64,000 nucleotides of DNA, taken from the NCBI RefSeq assembly GCF_020360975.1, contig NW_025408677.1:1984001-2048000 (forward strand). The letters are read 5' to 3'. The position numbers and the translations under genes are program-made. The notes beneath the pieces are model-generated. The model was not told the DNA's origin, ran no database searches, and saw only the letters and a list, made by a program, of their open reading frames with translations. This stretch comes from Hirsutella rhossiliensis (taxonomy: Eukaryota; Ascomycota; Sordariomycetes; Hypocreales; Ophiocordycipitaceae). Numbering within the stretch: the stretch's first letter is position 1; each line of letters begins with the position of its first letter. This document shows positions 38,677-51,066 of the stretch, in pieces.

Positions 38677-39146
38677 TATAATAACCGGTATTATTCTTAA
38701 GTGATAAACCTATCGAGGGGTTTATATTAGTAGATACAATAAGGCGTAGTCTAAGTAATAATAAGTATATTACGTTAGTAATAAGTTAAAGGTTATAGAC
38801 CGTAAACTATAACTAAGTAATTAGAATTAAAGATAGAATTATAATAAAGATCTATATTAAAAGCTAAAGAGCTATTTATTTAAAGGAGTAAAAGTAGGTA
38901 GCTATATATACCTATAAAGACTATCCTTAGATTATAGTCCTAGCTATAATCCCCTTTATAGCTTACTATAGCTTACTTATAAGCTATACTCCTAAGTAGT
39001 AATCTATTTATATAAGGCTTACTTAGCTTATATATGCTCTAAGTAAGCTAAGCTTAAGTAACCTCTTATCCTAACTATTATTCGAAGCCGCCTTATTACG
39101 TAAACGTAGCCGGCTCTCTTATAGCCCGCTAACTATAGTCGTAATA
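38677..39146 (-). repeat. Y 3' LTR
   Basis: It is homologous to 52201-52668 in the same orientation and to the inverted partial copy 62571-62846. On the minus strand it starts TATTACGAC (TGTTACGAC originally), right after the purine tract GGAAGGGAGA. Confidence 0.9.
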
Positions 39147-39240
39147 TAATATCTCCCTTCCTTTTAGTCTTATCCGTAAGACCTATTACTACCTTAGCCG
39201 CTATATATAAATATACCCTTATCGCGTATATATATATTCC

Positions 39241-39909
39241 TTGTTTTATCCTTTCTATCCCTTAGAATATACTACTAATAGTATATCTAGTTATATATTA
39301 AAGGATCGTTCTTATAAGACCCTTAAGCGTATTCGTTTAGCTAAGTCTATTAATTATCTTAGTTTCGACGTTATACTATATTCTTTTTATTTATTATATA
39401 GCTTTTACTATAAAATACTAAAGAAATCTTCTAAGTATACTAAATATATATAGCGGGGTCGTTCTTATAATATATTAAGCATAGCGATTAGCTCTTATAG
39501 GTAACTTCGTTATCTTACTTATTATTTATAGCTAACGTATTTCCTAATATCTTAAATAAATCTAGAGTCTAATCGATTAAATAAAAAAGAAGAAATTACT
39601 AAGGAGCGAATATTAAAAGCTTAAGCTAACCTAAACGAAGCCTTAGCTCGTTTAGCGCGGCTTTACCGTTAAAAGCGCTAGCTAAAGATAAAGGGTACTA
39701 AGATAGTCTATTAGGGCCTTCGTTCCTTAAATAACCTTAATAAAGCTAAGCGCTAAGAATCTAAAGTAATAGTTAATATTTAGTTTATAGGTAGATTTAA
39801 TATAATTAATTAGAATACTATTAGTTTATTAGGCGATTTTATAATACCTAAGGTAGATTTTACTAGTAGAACTATTAAAGTAAAGAACTATAGTAGGTTA
39901 AGTACTTAA
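39241..39909 (+). pseudogene. antisense ORF in gypsy Y, Cys-type and coiled-coil protein
   Basis: The plus-strand frame is opposite to Y pol and lies between its chromodomain and 3' LTR. The first 70 codons (39241-39453) are still open despite RIP. With Cys read back from TAT, the N-terminal half has a K-K-S-S-K-C-T-K-C...R-G-R-S-C type pattern (about 39420-39470). The C-terminal half is a predicted coiled coil (EEITKERILKAQANLNEAL, ARLARLYR, then KGTKIVYQGLRSLNNL, about 39580-39740). It resembles hypothetical Cys-plus-coil proteins I know from many ascomycete genomes. It may start slightly upstream. The end is approximate and overlaps the chromodomain coding end. Confidence 0.6.
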
Positions 39910-40688
39910 GTAGTTCCTAGGTATTTTCCTTTAGTTTATATCCCTTTTACTTAATAAGGTATTATTATTACTAACCTTATTTTCTTATATCTAGTATTTA
40001 TTCTACTTTATATTCTTAATCGTTGTTAACTTTAATTTTTTCTTATAGTTTAGCGTTTTATAGTACTAGTTTTAATAATAAGATATAAGATATTAGGTAT
40101 ATCTATATTATTATTAGTAGCGAAAGTTCGTAGTTAACTTTTAAAATAATTTTCTTAACCTTAAACGGTCTAAGTTTCTTAAAATCTAATTTATTACTTA
40201 GTCGTTTTATTTTAATATTTCGTTATATAAGGTAAACTATATCTCTTTCTTAAAAGATTAGTCCCTATAATTTTTTCTAATTATAGTAAGTAGATATTCG
40301 TTCTTTAATAAATTAAAGTTCTTATTATATTTCTTTATATAATTTTTATAGCTAATCTACTTATAGTATTACTTATTCTACTTATAGTCTTTATTAAGTA
40401 ACCTTAAATACTTCTAGGTTATATCTATAATTAGCGTATACTAATAAGAGCTTAGTTATTTTTATAACTAAGCTATTATAAGCTAGTTATACTATTAATA
40501 GCTATTTAACTTAATCGTTTTATTTATAGCTAATATAGTATTATAAATATTATTTAAGTATTTAGTTAAGTTATTCTATTTATCTATCTATTTATAGGTA
40601 ATAAGCTATACTAAGCTTATATTTCGTCCTTAATTATACTATAAGAGCTTACTAAAACTTAGCTATAAATATACTTCTTTTATTAAAG

Positions 40689-40693
40689 ATAAT
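40689..40693 (+). repeat. TSD of the 201-bp solo LTR
   Basis: ATAAT here is repeated at 40895-40899, directly flanking the unmutated insert. Confidence 0.88.
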
Positions 40694-40894
40694 TGTGGGT
40701 AGGCACCTGCGGCAGCTGCTGCAATGAGACGGTACTAGGGTTAACCTGTGATGTTGTATTCGTCTTGTTCTCTATCTAAGGAGGCAGAGGCCAGCGTGGA
40801 GAAAGGGGGCACGCTGCCCTCAGCCGCACACGTGACCGTACGGGTCACGTGCCAACCATGGTTGGTCACACCACTAGATAGATACATTCCTACA
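40694..40894. mobile_element. 201-bp unmutated solo LTR or small non-autonomous LTR element
   Basis: This is an island with normal CA/TG inside fully RIPed Y pol. It starts TGTGGGTAGG, ends TTCCTACA (TG...CA ends), and is flanked by 5-bp ATAAT duplications. It contains a 9-bp inverted repeat CACGTGACC / GGTCACGTG with a 5-nt loop (about 40829-40851) and a perfect 14-bp palindrome CCAACCATGGTTGG (40853-40866). No coding capacity. No other copy is in this window. LTR identity is inferred from ends and TSD length. It inserted after RIP had run its course. Confidence 0.8.
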
Positions 40895-43635
40895 ATAATC
40901 TTATTTAGTAGTCTATAATTACTAATAATTATTTATAGGAATATATATACTAGCTCTTTTATATTACTTACTTCTTTATATAGTAAAAAGTATTTATACT
41001 TTATTAATCTATTAGTAATAACGAATATACTATTATACTTAACGTTAGTTATAGGTTCTTTTAATAGTAGTAGCTTTATAATATAGTTAAAAGCTATTAA
41101 ATCCTATAGTTTCTTTAGTACTAATAGCGGTTATAATTCTCTATTTAGCTTATATCGTTTAGCTTTACTTTATATATAAAGTTTATATACTTTAATAACT
41201 TATTATACTACTTCCTTAAGCTATAAGAAGTTATATTATCGTTTAATCTATTTTATTATTCTTTAGATTCCTTAGTATCTATATATTAAATATTTATATA
41301 TATCTTATATAACTTTATTATATAACGCTAGTAGTATCTAGATTTTATTCTTATATATTAAAACTTCTAAATATTCTATATTATATCCCTTTAATACTTT
41401 ATATTCTTTTATTTATTTTAGGATCTTTTAATATATTAAGTCGTTAGGTTATACTTTAAATATTATATTTAGCTATCGTTACTAATAGTTTTTGTTTTTA
41501 TTAATTTTTAGGAGCTATTCTTTCGCTATAAGTATTCCTATATTATAGTTACTTTATCGACTAAGGGTATTAGCTCGACCGTTTTCTATTCTTTTTTTAT
41601 AGATTATTTTATAGTCTAATTTTAATAAATATTTAGCCTATTAGATCTATCGTCCGTTTAACTATTATATTATTATAAAGTATAAGATATTCTTATAATC
41701 TATATAGACCTTAACTTTATACTTACTTTTAAGAAGGTAATATCGAAATTCCTTAAAAGCTTAAATAATTATAAGGAATTCTTTATTATAGATAGGGTAA
41801 TTAAGTTCTACGCTATATAGCTTCTTTAAGTAGAATATAATTAGTTATAGTCTTCCTTTATTTTTATTTTTTATTTAATTTATACTCTTAAAGTAAAGTC
41901 TAATATATTAGTTTTAAGTTCGATTTATTATTTTAGATTAAAGGTAGTTAAGACTAGTTCTTATATAATTATGGTTTTAATATATTTAAAAGCTTCGTTA
42001 GCTTTATCGTCCTATATAAATTCTTTTTCCTTCTTTATTAAGTTATATAATAGTACTATAATCTTTCTAAAATCTTTAATAAATTATTAGTAGTAATTTA
42101 TAAATCCTAAGAAACTTTATACGTCCTTAACGTTCTTTAGCGTTAGCTATTCTTTAATTAAGTTAATCTTATTTTATTATATCTATATCTCTCTTAGTAA
42201 GATCGTATATCTAAGGAAGTCTACTTCCTATATATAGAACTTACTTTTCTTTAGTTTAACTAGTAACTTTATATTTTAAAGTATATAGAGTACCTTATAA
42301 ACGTATTCTTTAAATTCTTTTAGGGTATCTAAAAAGATTAGGATATTATCTAAGTATACTACTATAAAGATATTTAAGTATTTATATAGGATATTATTAA
42401 TTATCTATTAAAAGGTAGCTAGTATATTTATAAGTCTAAATAGTATTACTAGATATTTAAATAGTCCGAATTTCGTTTTAAAGGCTATTATCTATTTATA
42501 TCCCTTTTTTATATATATTAAGTTATAAGCGCCTTTAAGATCGAGGGCTATAAACTATTTTTTACTATATAGTCGATCTTATAGTTTTAATATAAGCGGT
42601 AATAATATTTAGTCCTTTATTATAATATCGTTTAAGCGTCTATAGTTAATAACTAATTATAGCTTACTATTTTTCTTTAAAATAAATATAACTAGATAGC
42701 TTACTTTAGATATTAATATTTATATATATCCTTTTTATAGATTCTCGTTAAGGTAGTCGTATAGCGTTTATAGTTACTTTTTATTTAAGTTATAGATCTT
42801 ATAGAACGTTAGCGTTATTCTATCCTTAAGATAAATTTTATAGTCCTATTAGCTATATTTAAGTAAACCTATTTTAAGTTCTTCTTTAAAGAGTTTATTA
42901 TATTTCCGGTATTCTTAAAGGATATTCTTTATTTTATCTTATAAGCTTTATTCTTTCTTTTAAGAGCTAGTTTCTCTTAACTTAAGCTCTTTATTAATTT
43001 ATTTAAGGTCTTTCCTTAAAGTAGTAATAACTCTTTAAATCTTTATATTATATCCTTTATTCTATTTATATTAGATACTAGGTTATATAGCTATATTATT
43101 TAGTATATAGGTCTTATTAGTTAATTTTATATCTACTTATTCGGTTACTATTTTTATTTATATTACTAAAGCCTATAATAATTTACTTAAATAGTTATTT
43201 TTTTATCCTATTTAATAGCTAAATTATTATAAAATTTTACTTTCTTTTAAATCTACTAGTCTTAGAAACTTATATCTTTATTTTAATATAGCTAGCTAGT
43301 TTTTTAGTTAATTAGTAGGTTGCTCTCCTATAGCTATAAAAGCCTTAATATAAGGTTATATTCTTTAATATCTATAATATTAAAGTTAACTTATTCGTTA
43401 TAGCCCTAGATATTAATATCGAGGTAATTAATCTTTATATTAATAATTTTATTATTATAGTTAAAGGCCTTTCCTTTAATATTTATAAGTTTATATAAAT
43501 CTTTCTTATATCTTTATATAAGTTAGTAATAATTAATAACTTTAGGTAAAATATAATTACCTATCGTGCTATAATCTAAAAGTATATATATATAATATCC
43601 CGCGATTTAGATATTTAATACTATTTAGTTACTAT

Positions 43636-44121
43636 TATCGCGAAGCGTGGCCTGATTTCGTAGTTCTCGGAGATATCCCTTAGTAAGAGGGACCAAGGAA
43701 GCTAAAAAACACCCGGTATAGAAGAAGGAAGAAGGAGCTAAAAAGAGGTGTAGAAAGGAGGGTGGGGGTATAAGGGGAAGCAGAAGTGGCGATGGCTTCC
43801 TATAGAGGTAGCGAGAGATAAGATGGATGTGCCGGCAACGGCTGGAAAGGAGGGGAAAAACCGGCAAAAAGCTCGGTAGTCGAAAGGACATTAGTAGCTT
43901 CTTTAAGCAGGATCTTCTTTATTAATTAAGATGCTAGAAGGGTATAAAGAGGGGCGTTAGATAGAGGAAAGAAGGACAATTAAGGCAATATAACAATCAC
44001 TCCCCTACTGCAATTGCTGCCCCCGTAAGATTCAAACATCTCTGCCCTACCTGTCCGACCCCTTACTTCTAATTTTACCTTCGTGTATTTTTATACACTT
44101 CTCGCATCTCTCTTCGCGAGA
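43636..44121 (+). mobile_element. W-family solo LTR, lightly RIPed
   Basis: This 486-bp insertion in Y has TSD ACTAT (43631-43635 and 44122-44126). It is the same family as the W 5' LTR at 8018-8502 but keeps most CA/TG. Ends TATCGCGAAG and CTTCGCGAGA form an imperfect inverted repeat. An 88-codon minus-strand open frame over its left half is likely fortuitous. A whole W element or its LTR was active after Y had been mutated. Confidence 0.85.
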
Positions 44122-44126
44122 ACTAT

Positions 44127-45003
44127 AGCTTACCGTTACTATATATAGGGTCCTTAGATTTTATTATATTATACTAGTCTATAACCCTTTTATAAATAGC
44201 GTACCTTATTTTTTACCTAGTCTTTATTTATTTTATTTAGGTATTCTTCTTCGATTTATTATTAATATTATTTCTTTATATTTTTATCGCGTAGTATTAT
44301 ATTAGGGCTTAAGAAACTAATTTCTTATAGCTAATTAAAGATTTCTTATTTCTTATCGCTATATCGTTTATATTATATTACTTCGTAGTTAATTATATAC
44401 TATACTTTATTATTTTATTTATTTTTATATTAAAGGTTAAGTTTTTATTCTATATCTTTTTATTTTTTATATAGTATTTTTATATCGATTTTTCCTTAGT
44501 TAAATACGGCTTATAGCCTTTATATATATTACTAATAATATTTTAGTGCACTATTATATTATTTATACTATACTTATCGTTATTATCGATTTTTATTTTA
44601 TATATCTTCTTAGAATTATTTACCGTTCTTCTTAATCTAGTCTTAAGAGACTCTTTTAAGATAGGGGTATTTTAGTTTTATAAATTTAACTTATTTCTAT
44701 ATTTTAAGATCCCTTTACTATATTATTATAAGGGTTTTCCTTAATAGCTATAAGAACTATTTAATACTATTCTTATCGCTTAAGTATATTATATATTTAT
44801 TATTATAGTATATAGTCTAACTAAGGAGTTTATACTTTAGTTCCTATCTATTAATAGCGTTTAGGTACTTCTTACTTTTTAGGGCTAGTACCTAGTAGGT
44901 TTTCTTCTCCTTATAAGGTTATTTATATTCTTTAAAGTAATATCTAAGTTTTCTATAGTTAAAATACTTTCCTTTACTTTTCTATATTATATCTAGATCT
45001 ATC
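44127..45003 (-). pseudogene. gypsy Y gag, C-terminal part (RIPed)
   Basis: It contains the minus-strand zinc knuckle at about 44970-44925, K-C-F-N-C-R-K-L-G-H-Y-F-K-E-C when TAT is read as Cys or His, matching the same motif in copy Y2 at 63751-63800. Gag packages element RNA. Protease should follow towards 44.2 kb, but I could not fix it. Gypsy Z is inserted just upstream of the knuckle. Confidence 0.75.
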
Positions 45004-45260
45004 TATAAGAGCGCTACTAAGAGGTACGGGCTAATAAAGCACTCGGGTACGTAGTACTAATATATCGGTAGGGTATCGGCAGGGAATCGTGCCTACCCCG
45101 CTCGTATATTATAGACTACTCGCTACTCCGACCGAAGAGGAGAAATCCCTCTTTTAGTAAGCTTTAGTCTTACGACGAGGAGAATATAATATATATAGCG
45201 CAGTACCTCTAGCTATCTCTACTACCTAACTAATCGTACCGTAATACGTATTCCCTTATA
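45004..45260 (+). repeat. Z 5' LTR
   Basis: It starts TATAAGAGCGCTAC (TGTAAG originally) and ends TATTCCCTTATA (CTTACA), a 6-bp terminal inverted repeat. 257 bp. Confidence 0.95.
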
Positions 45261-45599
45261 ATTTCTAAAGCTTCCCTTTTTAGTTACTTAGTAGAGATAG
45301 CTACTTAGAGAAGACTGCGTAACGCTCCTATAGCGCGACGTAGTAGTTAACTAGTCGAGGCCTCTTCGTTACGTATATCGAGTATCTACTCGGGAGATAA
45401 AGAATAGGAAGATATATCCTTAGAATAGACCCCTACTACGGACGGCGTTATAACTATATCGAAGATATCGCTACCCGTAGGCGTAAGATAACCGTCTTAT
45501 AAGGAAAAGCTTACGGCCCTATAAGCGCGCGTTAAAGAGCTAGAGGAGACGAAACGCTTATAAGATCGCGTTATATAATTAGAGGAGGAAATTGCTAAA

Positions 45600-48500
45600 C
45601 GCGCCGGTACTATCGCTATCCGTTCGGGGAAGCGTCGACGGTCCTACTCCCCTAAATTAGACGGTAGTCGTAGTAGCGAGGTTAAGATTAAAAACATCGC
45701 TTAATTATCCTAACTTACTAATGCACGGAAACGTCTAGACTAGACTTACGATCTAGAGGACGCCTTTAGGGCAGCGCCTAGACGCTTTCGTCGCGACGAA
45801 ATAAAGATCCTCTATATAGTAGATTATATATATAGCGACTATAAAGCGAGATAGCGCTAATACCTTAAAGAATAGACGCTAATTAACCGAACTAAATATA
45901 GCACGGATTAGGCATACTTTAAGAAATAGACACTTATCTTAATTAAGGATACTGCGAATAAGGAGATACTATTAGCGATGTAATTAGAGGAGGCTCGCTA
46001 ACGAGAAGGCTAGTCCCCCCTAGAGTTTAGCTTATACCTTAACTCCTTAGAGAGGCATTTCGAACGCCTATCGGAAAAGGCGCGTGCTCTTATATTTTTC
46101 GCTAAGCTAGAGCTATAACTTCGGGACTAAATTAACCTCTATTCGATACCTATCTATACCTACTAATAGGAAGAGCTTATATAAGTCGCCTAACGATATT
46201 AGGATGCTACTACTAATAAGAGGCGACGTACTAATACTACTTCTACCCCTAGAGGAACCGGGAATAGAAGTAGTGCTATACCCTAAGGCGGTACGTATAG
46301 GGGAAGGAATTAAAGAGGCCGATAAGCTAGGCTAAATCGTTAAGGAAACACTACCGATTCGACCGATAACTAGTAAGCTAGCGATATACCTACTAGGGGC
46401 CGAACTAAGGGACGTTATCGAGGAAGAGGATCTTCTACTTAATCGGGAATTATATATTTCTAATATAATAAGCCGGGACACCTATCTATAGAATATACTA
46501 ATTCTCTAAAGGTAGAAACCCTAGCGAAGACTCTTAGACTTAATACCGTAAAATAAGGAAAAGGCAAGATATCGGGGTAAACGCCTCTCCCTTAGCAAAC
46601 TTAATACCTATAGGATAGTTACTTAAAACTCTTGCAACGATATTAGGGCGAAACCCTACTAAAGTCCCCGTATACTTAGATACTTACGGTGCCGTTAACC
46701 TCGTAGATATATACTTTACCCGATAGCAGGGATTACTATAAGTAGCGCTATTATACCCTAAGTTATTAGGGCTTAATAATAGTAGGGTAAGGGAGTATAG
46801 AGTATAGTTAGTGCCGCTCCGAATAATAGATATAAGGGGCACCGAAAAGACAATTACTCGTTTTTATATCGGTACCGATAAGTTAACGCTAAACGATTAG
46901 GTACTAATCCTTTTATTAGTTACTACCTTAGAGGATAAACGTATCTATATTATCCTATAGAAACGATAGTAGTAGTTTAAGCATTAACTAGGCAGCGAAA
47001 CCCTATAGAATCCCTATAGATTCCTTTAGGAATATAGGAACGAAGTAAGGGTCTATATAATAGCGCTTAATCCTAAGCTAATCCCGCTACTAGATAAAGA
47101 CGAAGATAAAGGGATTCTATAGGAAGAATAGGCTGAAATCCTACCGACTCTCTACTAGTTTAAAGATACCTTCTCGGCTAATAAATCCGATTTATTACTA
47201 GCTAGAAAAGGAACGGATTACTTAATTAATTTAATCCCTAATATAGAACCTCCTTATAGACCGATTTACCCTCTATCGTAAAGGGAACTCTAAGTATTAC
47301 GCGACTAGATCTAAGACGCGATAAAAAGGAAAATAATCTAGGAGTTAAAGAGCCTAGCTAAGGCGCCTATCCTTTTCGTTCTAAAAAAGAATAGCACCTT
47401 ACGGCTATATATAGACTACCGAGGACTTAACTAGGTTACGTAAAAGAATTAGTACCCTTTACCCCTTATTTCGGAGATTATTAACCGCTATTAAGGAGCT
47501 AAGTATTTTTCTAAGATTAATATACGGAATGCGTATTAACGTATTCGAATTTAGGAAGGAGATAAATAAAAGACCGCTTTCCGAACGCGTTACGGATATT
47601 TCGAATACCTAGTAATGCCCTTTAGACTTACTAACGCACTAGCTACGTTTTAGAGCTATATCTATTAGGCGCTCGAGGGGCTTGTAGATATAATCTACGT
47701 AGTCTACCTCGACGATATCCTTATATACTCTAAAACGAGAGAAGAATATACTAAATACTTAGGATAAGTAATAGAAAGGCTAAGGGCTATAGAGCTCTAT
47801 ATAAAACCATCGAAGTATATCTTCTATTAATAGTTAGTCGAGTTCCTTAGGTTTATATTATCTATCGATAGGGTATCAATAGACCCTCGACGGGTAGAGG
47901 CAATAGCCTAATAGCCTAAACTTATAAACTACTATAATATTTAGGTTTTCCTTAGGTTCTATAATTTTTACCGACGATTTATATATAGGTACTTAGGAGT
48001 TATAGCGCCCCTAACTATATTGCTAAAGGGGAGTAAGAATAGAAAGAAGCTAGGGAGTATAGAGCTAAACCTTACCGAAAGGGCAGCGTTTTAGGCTCTT
48101 AAGGATGCTTTTTAAGGAGCCCTACTCCTCCGATATTACGATCTAGAAAGACGTATTTATATCGAAATAGATATATCGCAATTCGCGATAGTAGGGATTA
48201 TCTCTTAACCTAATAACGAAGGGCGTTACTATCTAATCGCATTCTAGTTAAGGAAGTTTACTAGAGCTAAACTTAATTATAGTATTCTAGACTAAGAACT
48301 CTTCGCTATCGTTAAGTTATTTAAATACTAGCGATATTACGTCGAAGGGGTAGTATATAAAGTAGAGGTATTATTAGACTACTATAACCTCTAGACGTTT
48401 ATATACTAGACCTCCCTAAATAGGAGGTAAGTAAGATAGTATATATATTTAGTACTATTTAACTTTACGATTAAGTATTATATAGGCAAATCTAACCTAG

Positions 48501-49960
48501 CGGACGCGCTATCGAGAATGCCTAGATATAAGGGCGAGAAGCCCCTATCTACGGAACTATTACCGGAGCTATAAGCAAAGCTAGCTACTATTAACACCGT
48601 ATCTATATAGAGAAATAACGAGGCGTTTTTATAGGCAAAGAGATACTTAACCTTAAGTTAATATAAGCGTAGTAAAGTGCCTTTATATAAGGAAAATATA
48701 TAAGTTTATTTATAGCGAAACTATAATACTTCGGGCGCGAGACCTAAACGATTAGCTAATTAGGCTAAAGAGAGAGCTAGTTATAAATAGTTACTCTTAA
48801 GGAAGACCGCTAAAGAAGCGGCCTACTATATAAAGGTTTATATAGCAGAAGTTCTAGAACCGTTACTAGAGTTGCTAAAACGCACTTAGTCGGTTAACGC
48901 AGCGATTAGTAGGCTAAAGGAGACTAAAGACTTCTCGAAAGGGAAGGGTTTCTAGTTAGTGCGCTTAGATAGACTACTACTATAGAAGGGTCGCATCGTA
49001 GTGCCTCTAGAGGCAGCCTTATAGTAAGAGCTAATATAGCTTTTCTATAACGATCCGTTAGTAGGATACTTTAGCTCCTAACGTACTAGCGAACTACTAG
49101 CGAGGAACTTCTACTAGGATAGAATAACGAAAGACGTAAATAAATACGTCTAGTTATACCTAGTATATTAAGGTATAGTGTCTAGGAGGCATCGCCCCTA
49201 TAGCACTATGCAATCGTTACTATATCCTATACGACCGTAGGAAGAATTATTAATAGACTTTACTATAGGTCTGCCTAAAGTATAGTATAATAGACGAGAC
49301 GTTAATACGATCTTAGTAATCGTAGACCGATATACTAAGTATTGCCTCTTCTTTCCTATCTCTAAGACAATAATAGCCCTAAAGCTAGTAGAATTATTCT
49401 ATTACTAAGTTAAATTAGTATATAGACCTCTAAAAGGCATTATCTTAGATAGAGGGTCCTTGTTTATAAGTAAGTTCTAGTTAGATCTCTATTTTATCTT
49501 ATAAGTAAAACGTAGGCTATCGATGGTATTTTACCCGTAAACCGATAGGTAAACGGAACGAATAAACTAAGCTATATAGCACTACTTAAGATACTTTACT
49601 AACTTAGAATAAACTAACTAGGCGTTACTTCTACGTATTACTTAATTTATATATAATAATATAAAGAACGCGATAACCGGGTTATTACCTAACGAAGCGT
49701 TAATAGGTTACTAACTAAACTTTTATATTAATACCGAGGACGATATTATTTAGAGGGGGGTACCCGAAGTAAGAGTAAGAGTTACTAGGCTATAGGAGCT
49801 ACGAAAGAGGCTTAAGGAATACTAGGGAAAGGCTATCGAATCGTAAGCGAAATACTACGATTTAAGGCACTATCGAGGAAACCCCCGAGAAAATATAGCT
49901 AATCGAGAGCACCTCGATAGGCTTAGGCTCGGTCGTACTATACTCCTTAACGACCGTCCT
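45600..49960 (+). pseudogene. gypsy Z gag-pol (RIPed)
   Basis: Gag (about 45700-46500) ends with a CCHC knuckle at about 46453-46496 (Y-N-K-P-G-H-L-S-I-E, Cys now TAT). The protease motif D-T-(x)-G-A-V-N is near 46675. RT: APILFVLKKNGTLRLYIDY near 47366 and VVYLDDILIYS at 47701-47733, both intact. RNase H is about 48150-48540, with NYSILDQELFAIVK and NLADALSRM. Integrase is about 49040-49860 (IDFTIGLPKVQYN, ILVIVDRYTKYCLFF, FYPQTDRQTERINQALQHYL). The C-terminus lacks an obvious chromodomain. Many codons survive because the gene is CpA-poor in places, but TAG/TAA stops occur throughout. Confidence 0.9.
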
Positions 49961-50686
49961 AAAATAATATATATACTAGAGCTTACGAGGGATAACCCTA
50001 TAGGCCCTAACCGGGCGGGCTTTAGCCTTAGATCGGGTACGCTTCTTTATAGGAGCGCGACTGCCTCGTGCCGCCGCCTAGGTGCCCTTATTTCCGGCGC
50101 CGCCGTTCTTAGGTTTATCGGTAGGAGGAGTCGGATCGCGGCCGTCTCCGTTATTGCCGTTGTCGTTGTCTTAGCCCTCGTTTAGCTAGGCATTAGGATA
50201 GTCTTAGCCCTTATTTAGCTAGGCCTCGTCGTTAATATCGGCCTACTTATTTTAAGGAGCGGCCTAGGCGATAATCTCCTATTAGCTAGAGCCGCCCTAT
50301 CGAGACGGAGTAGCCGGGTTATCGGCACTTACCTAAGAGCGCCTAGGCACGATCTCCTCGCTAGTATTAGTATCGCTAACGGGGGTAATAGACTTATAAG
50401 TTTTTAGGCCTATAGAGGTAGGCTTATCGGTGGTCGGAGTCGGGGCACTTAGCGGGGTAATAGGGGCACGACCCTCGCTAACGTTAGGTCCCGGACTAGA
50501 AGTCTCTTAGGACTAGGATTCCCCTATGCCTTTCTTAGCTTTCTTCGCTAAGGGGGAACTAGCGTTGCTGCGAGACTTCTAGGCCGATTGCTTATACTTT
50601 AAGGGCGAACCCGCCGCTACCTACTCCCGTATACGGCGTAGGAAATCGGCGTTACGGTTCTTTATCTTTTTTAGCGTAGAAGGCAT
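49960..50686 (-). pseudogene. antisense ORF in gypsy Z, low-complexity basic protein
   Basis: On the strand opposite to pol, a frame starts at an intact ATG (50686) with MPSTLKKIKNRNADFLRRIR. It runs about 240 codons through Ser/Pro/Thr-rich segments (SAPTPTTDKPTS), an Asn/Asp/Gly-rich stretch (NDNGNNGDGRDP near 50150) and a strongly basic tail (APIKKRTRSKAKARPVRAYR near 50050). Nearly all stops are TAG explainable as CAG or TGG. It fills the gap between integrase and the 3' LTR of Z and is convergent with pol. Possibly nuclear from its basic tail. No family recognised. Confidence 0.6.
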
Positions 50687-51066
50687 TATCGTTAATAAAT
50701 TATCGATAAAAAGTAATATAAAAAGGTATAAGGGATTAATAAAAAAAGGCGTAAAACTCTATAGTAATCGTAAGCGGAAGAGTAAAGAAGAAAAGAAAAT
50801 AAAAGAAGTAGGAGATATATACGCACGCTCTTTATATTATAGTTACGCGGCCGATATATAGGCGACACCGTAACGGTTGCTCGGCGGCAACCGCTAGTAT
50901 AATAACTATTAACGTTATAGAGCGTAGACTAACGTATACTTATACGGGCGTATACGCGCGATATATAACCGAAACTACCTCTCTTCTTAACCGAATATAT
51001 ATAGCGTAGCGAAAGCAATATATATTAAAGATATAGCTAAGACGTCTATATAGGAGGGGAGATAAT
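50687..51066. other. Z region upstream of 3' LTR
   Basis: No ORF is seen. It would be the 5' leader of the antisense frame and ends in the polypurine tract of Z (about 51052-51062). Confidence 0.5.

Larger units (their letters stand above)
39850..43620 (-). pseudogene. gypsy Y pol: RT, RNase H, integrase, chromodomain (RIPed)
   Basis: Reading leftwards: RT core at about 42740-42310 (KKGYKWIIAFKTKFGLFKY, VVYLDNILIF, where relatives have YLDD), RNase H and integrase through about 42.0-40.3 kb, and a chromodomain start at about 40029-39984 (NNDQEYKVEQILDIRKQG). The 201-bp solo LTR at 40694 interrupts the integrase part. Domain limits between RT and the chromodomain are approximate. Confidence 0.8.

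Noticed and set aside
43625..43891. 88-codon minus-strand frame rich in Pro/Ser/Leu
   Set aside because: It crosses the boundary of the W-family solo LTR (43636) into Y sequence and has no counterpart start in the other LTR copy. It is open only because this LTR is little mutated.
43980..44040. Possible tRNA-derived (SINE-like) box motifs in the solo LTR
   Set aside because: A loose resemblance to a B box was seen, but no matching A box at the right spacing. The LTR structure and TSD explain the sequence.
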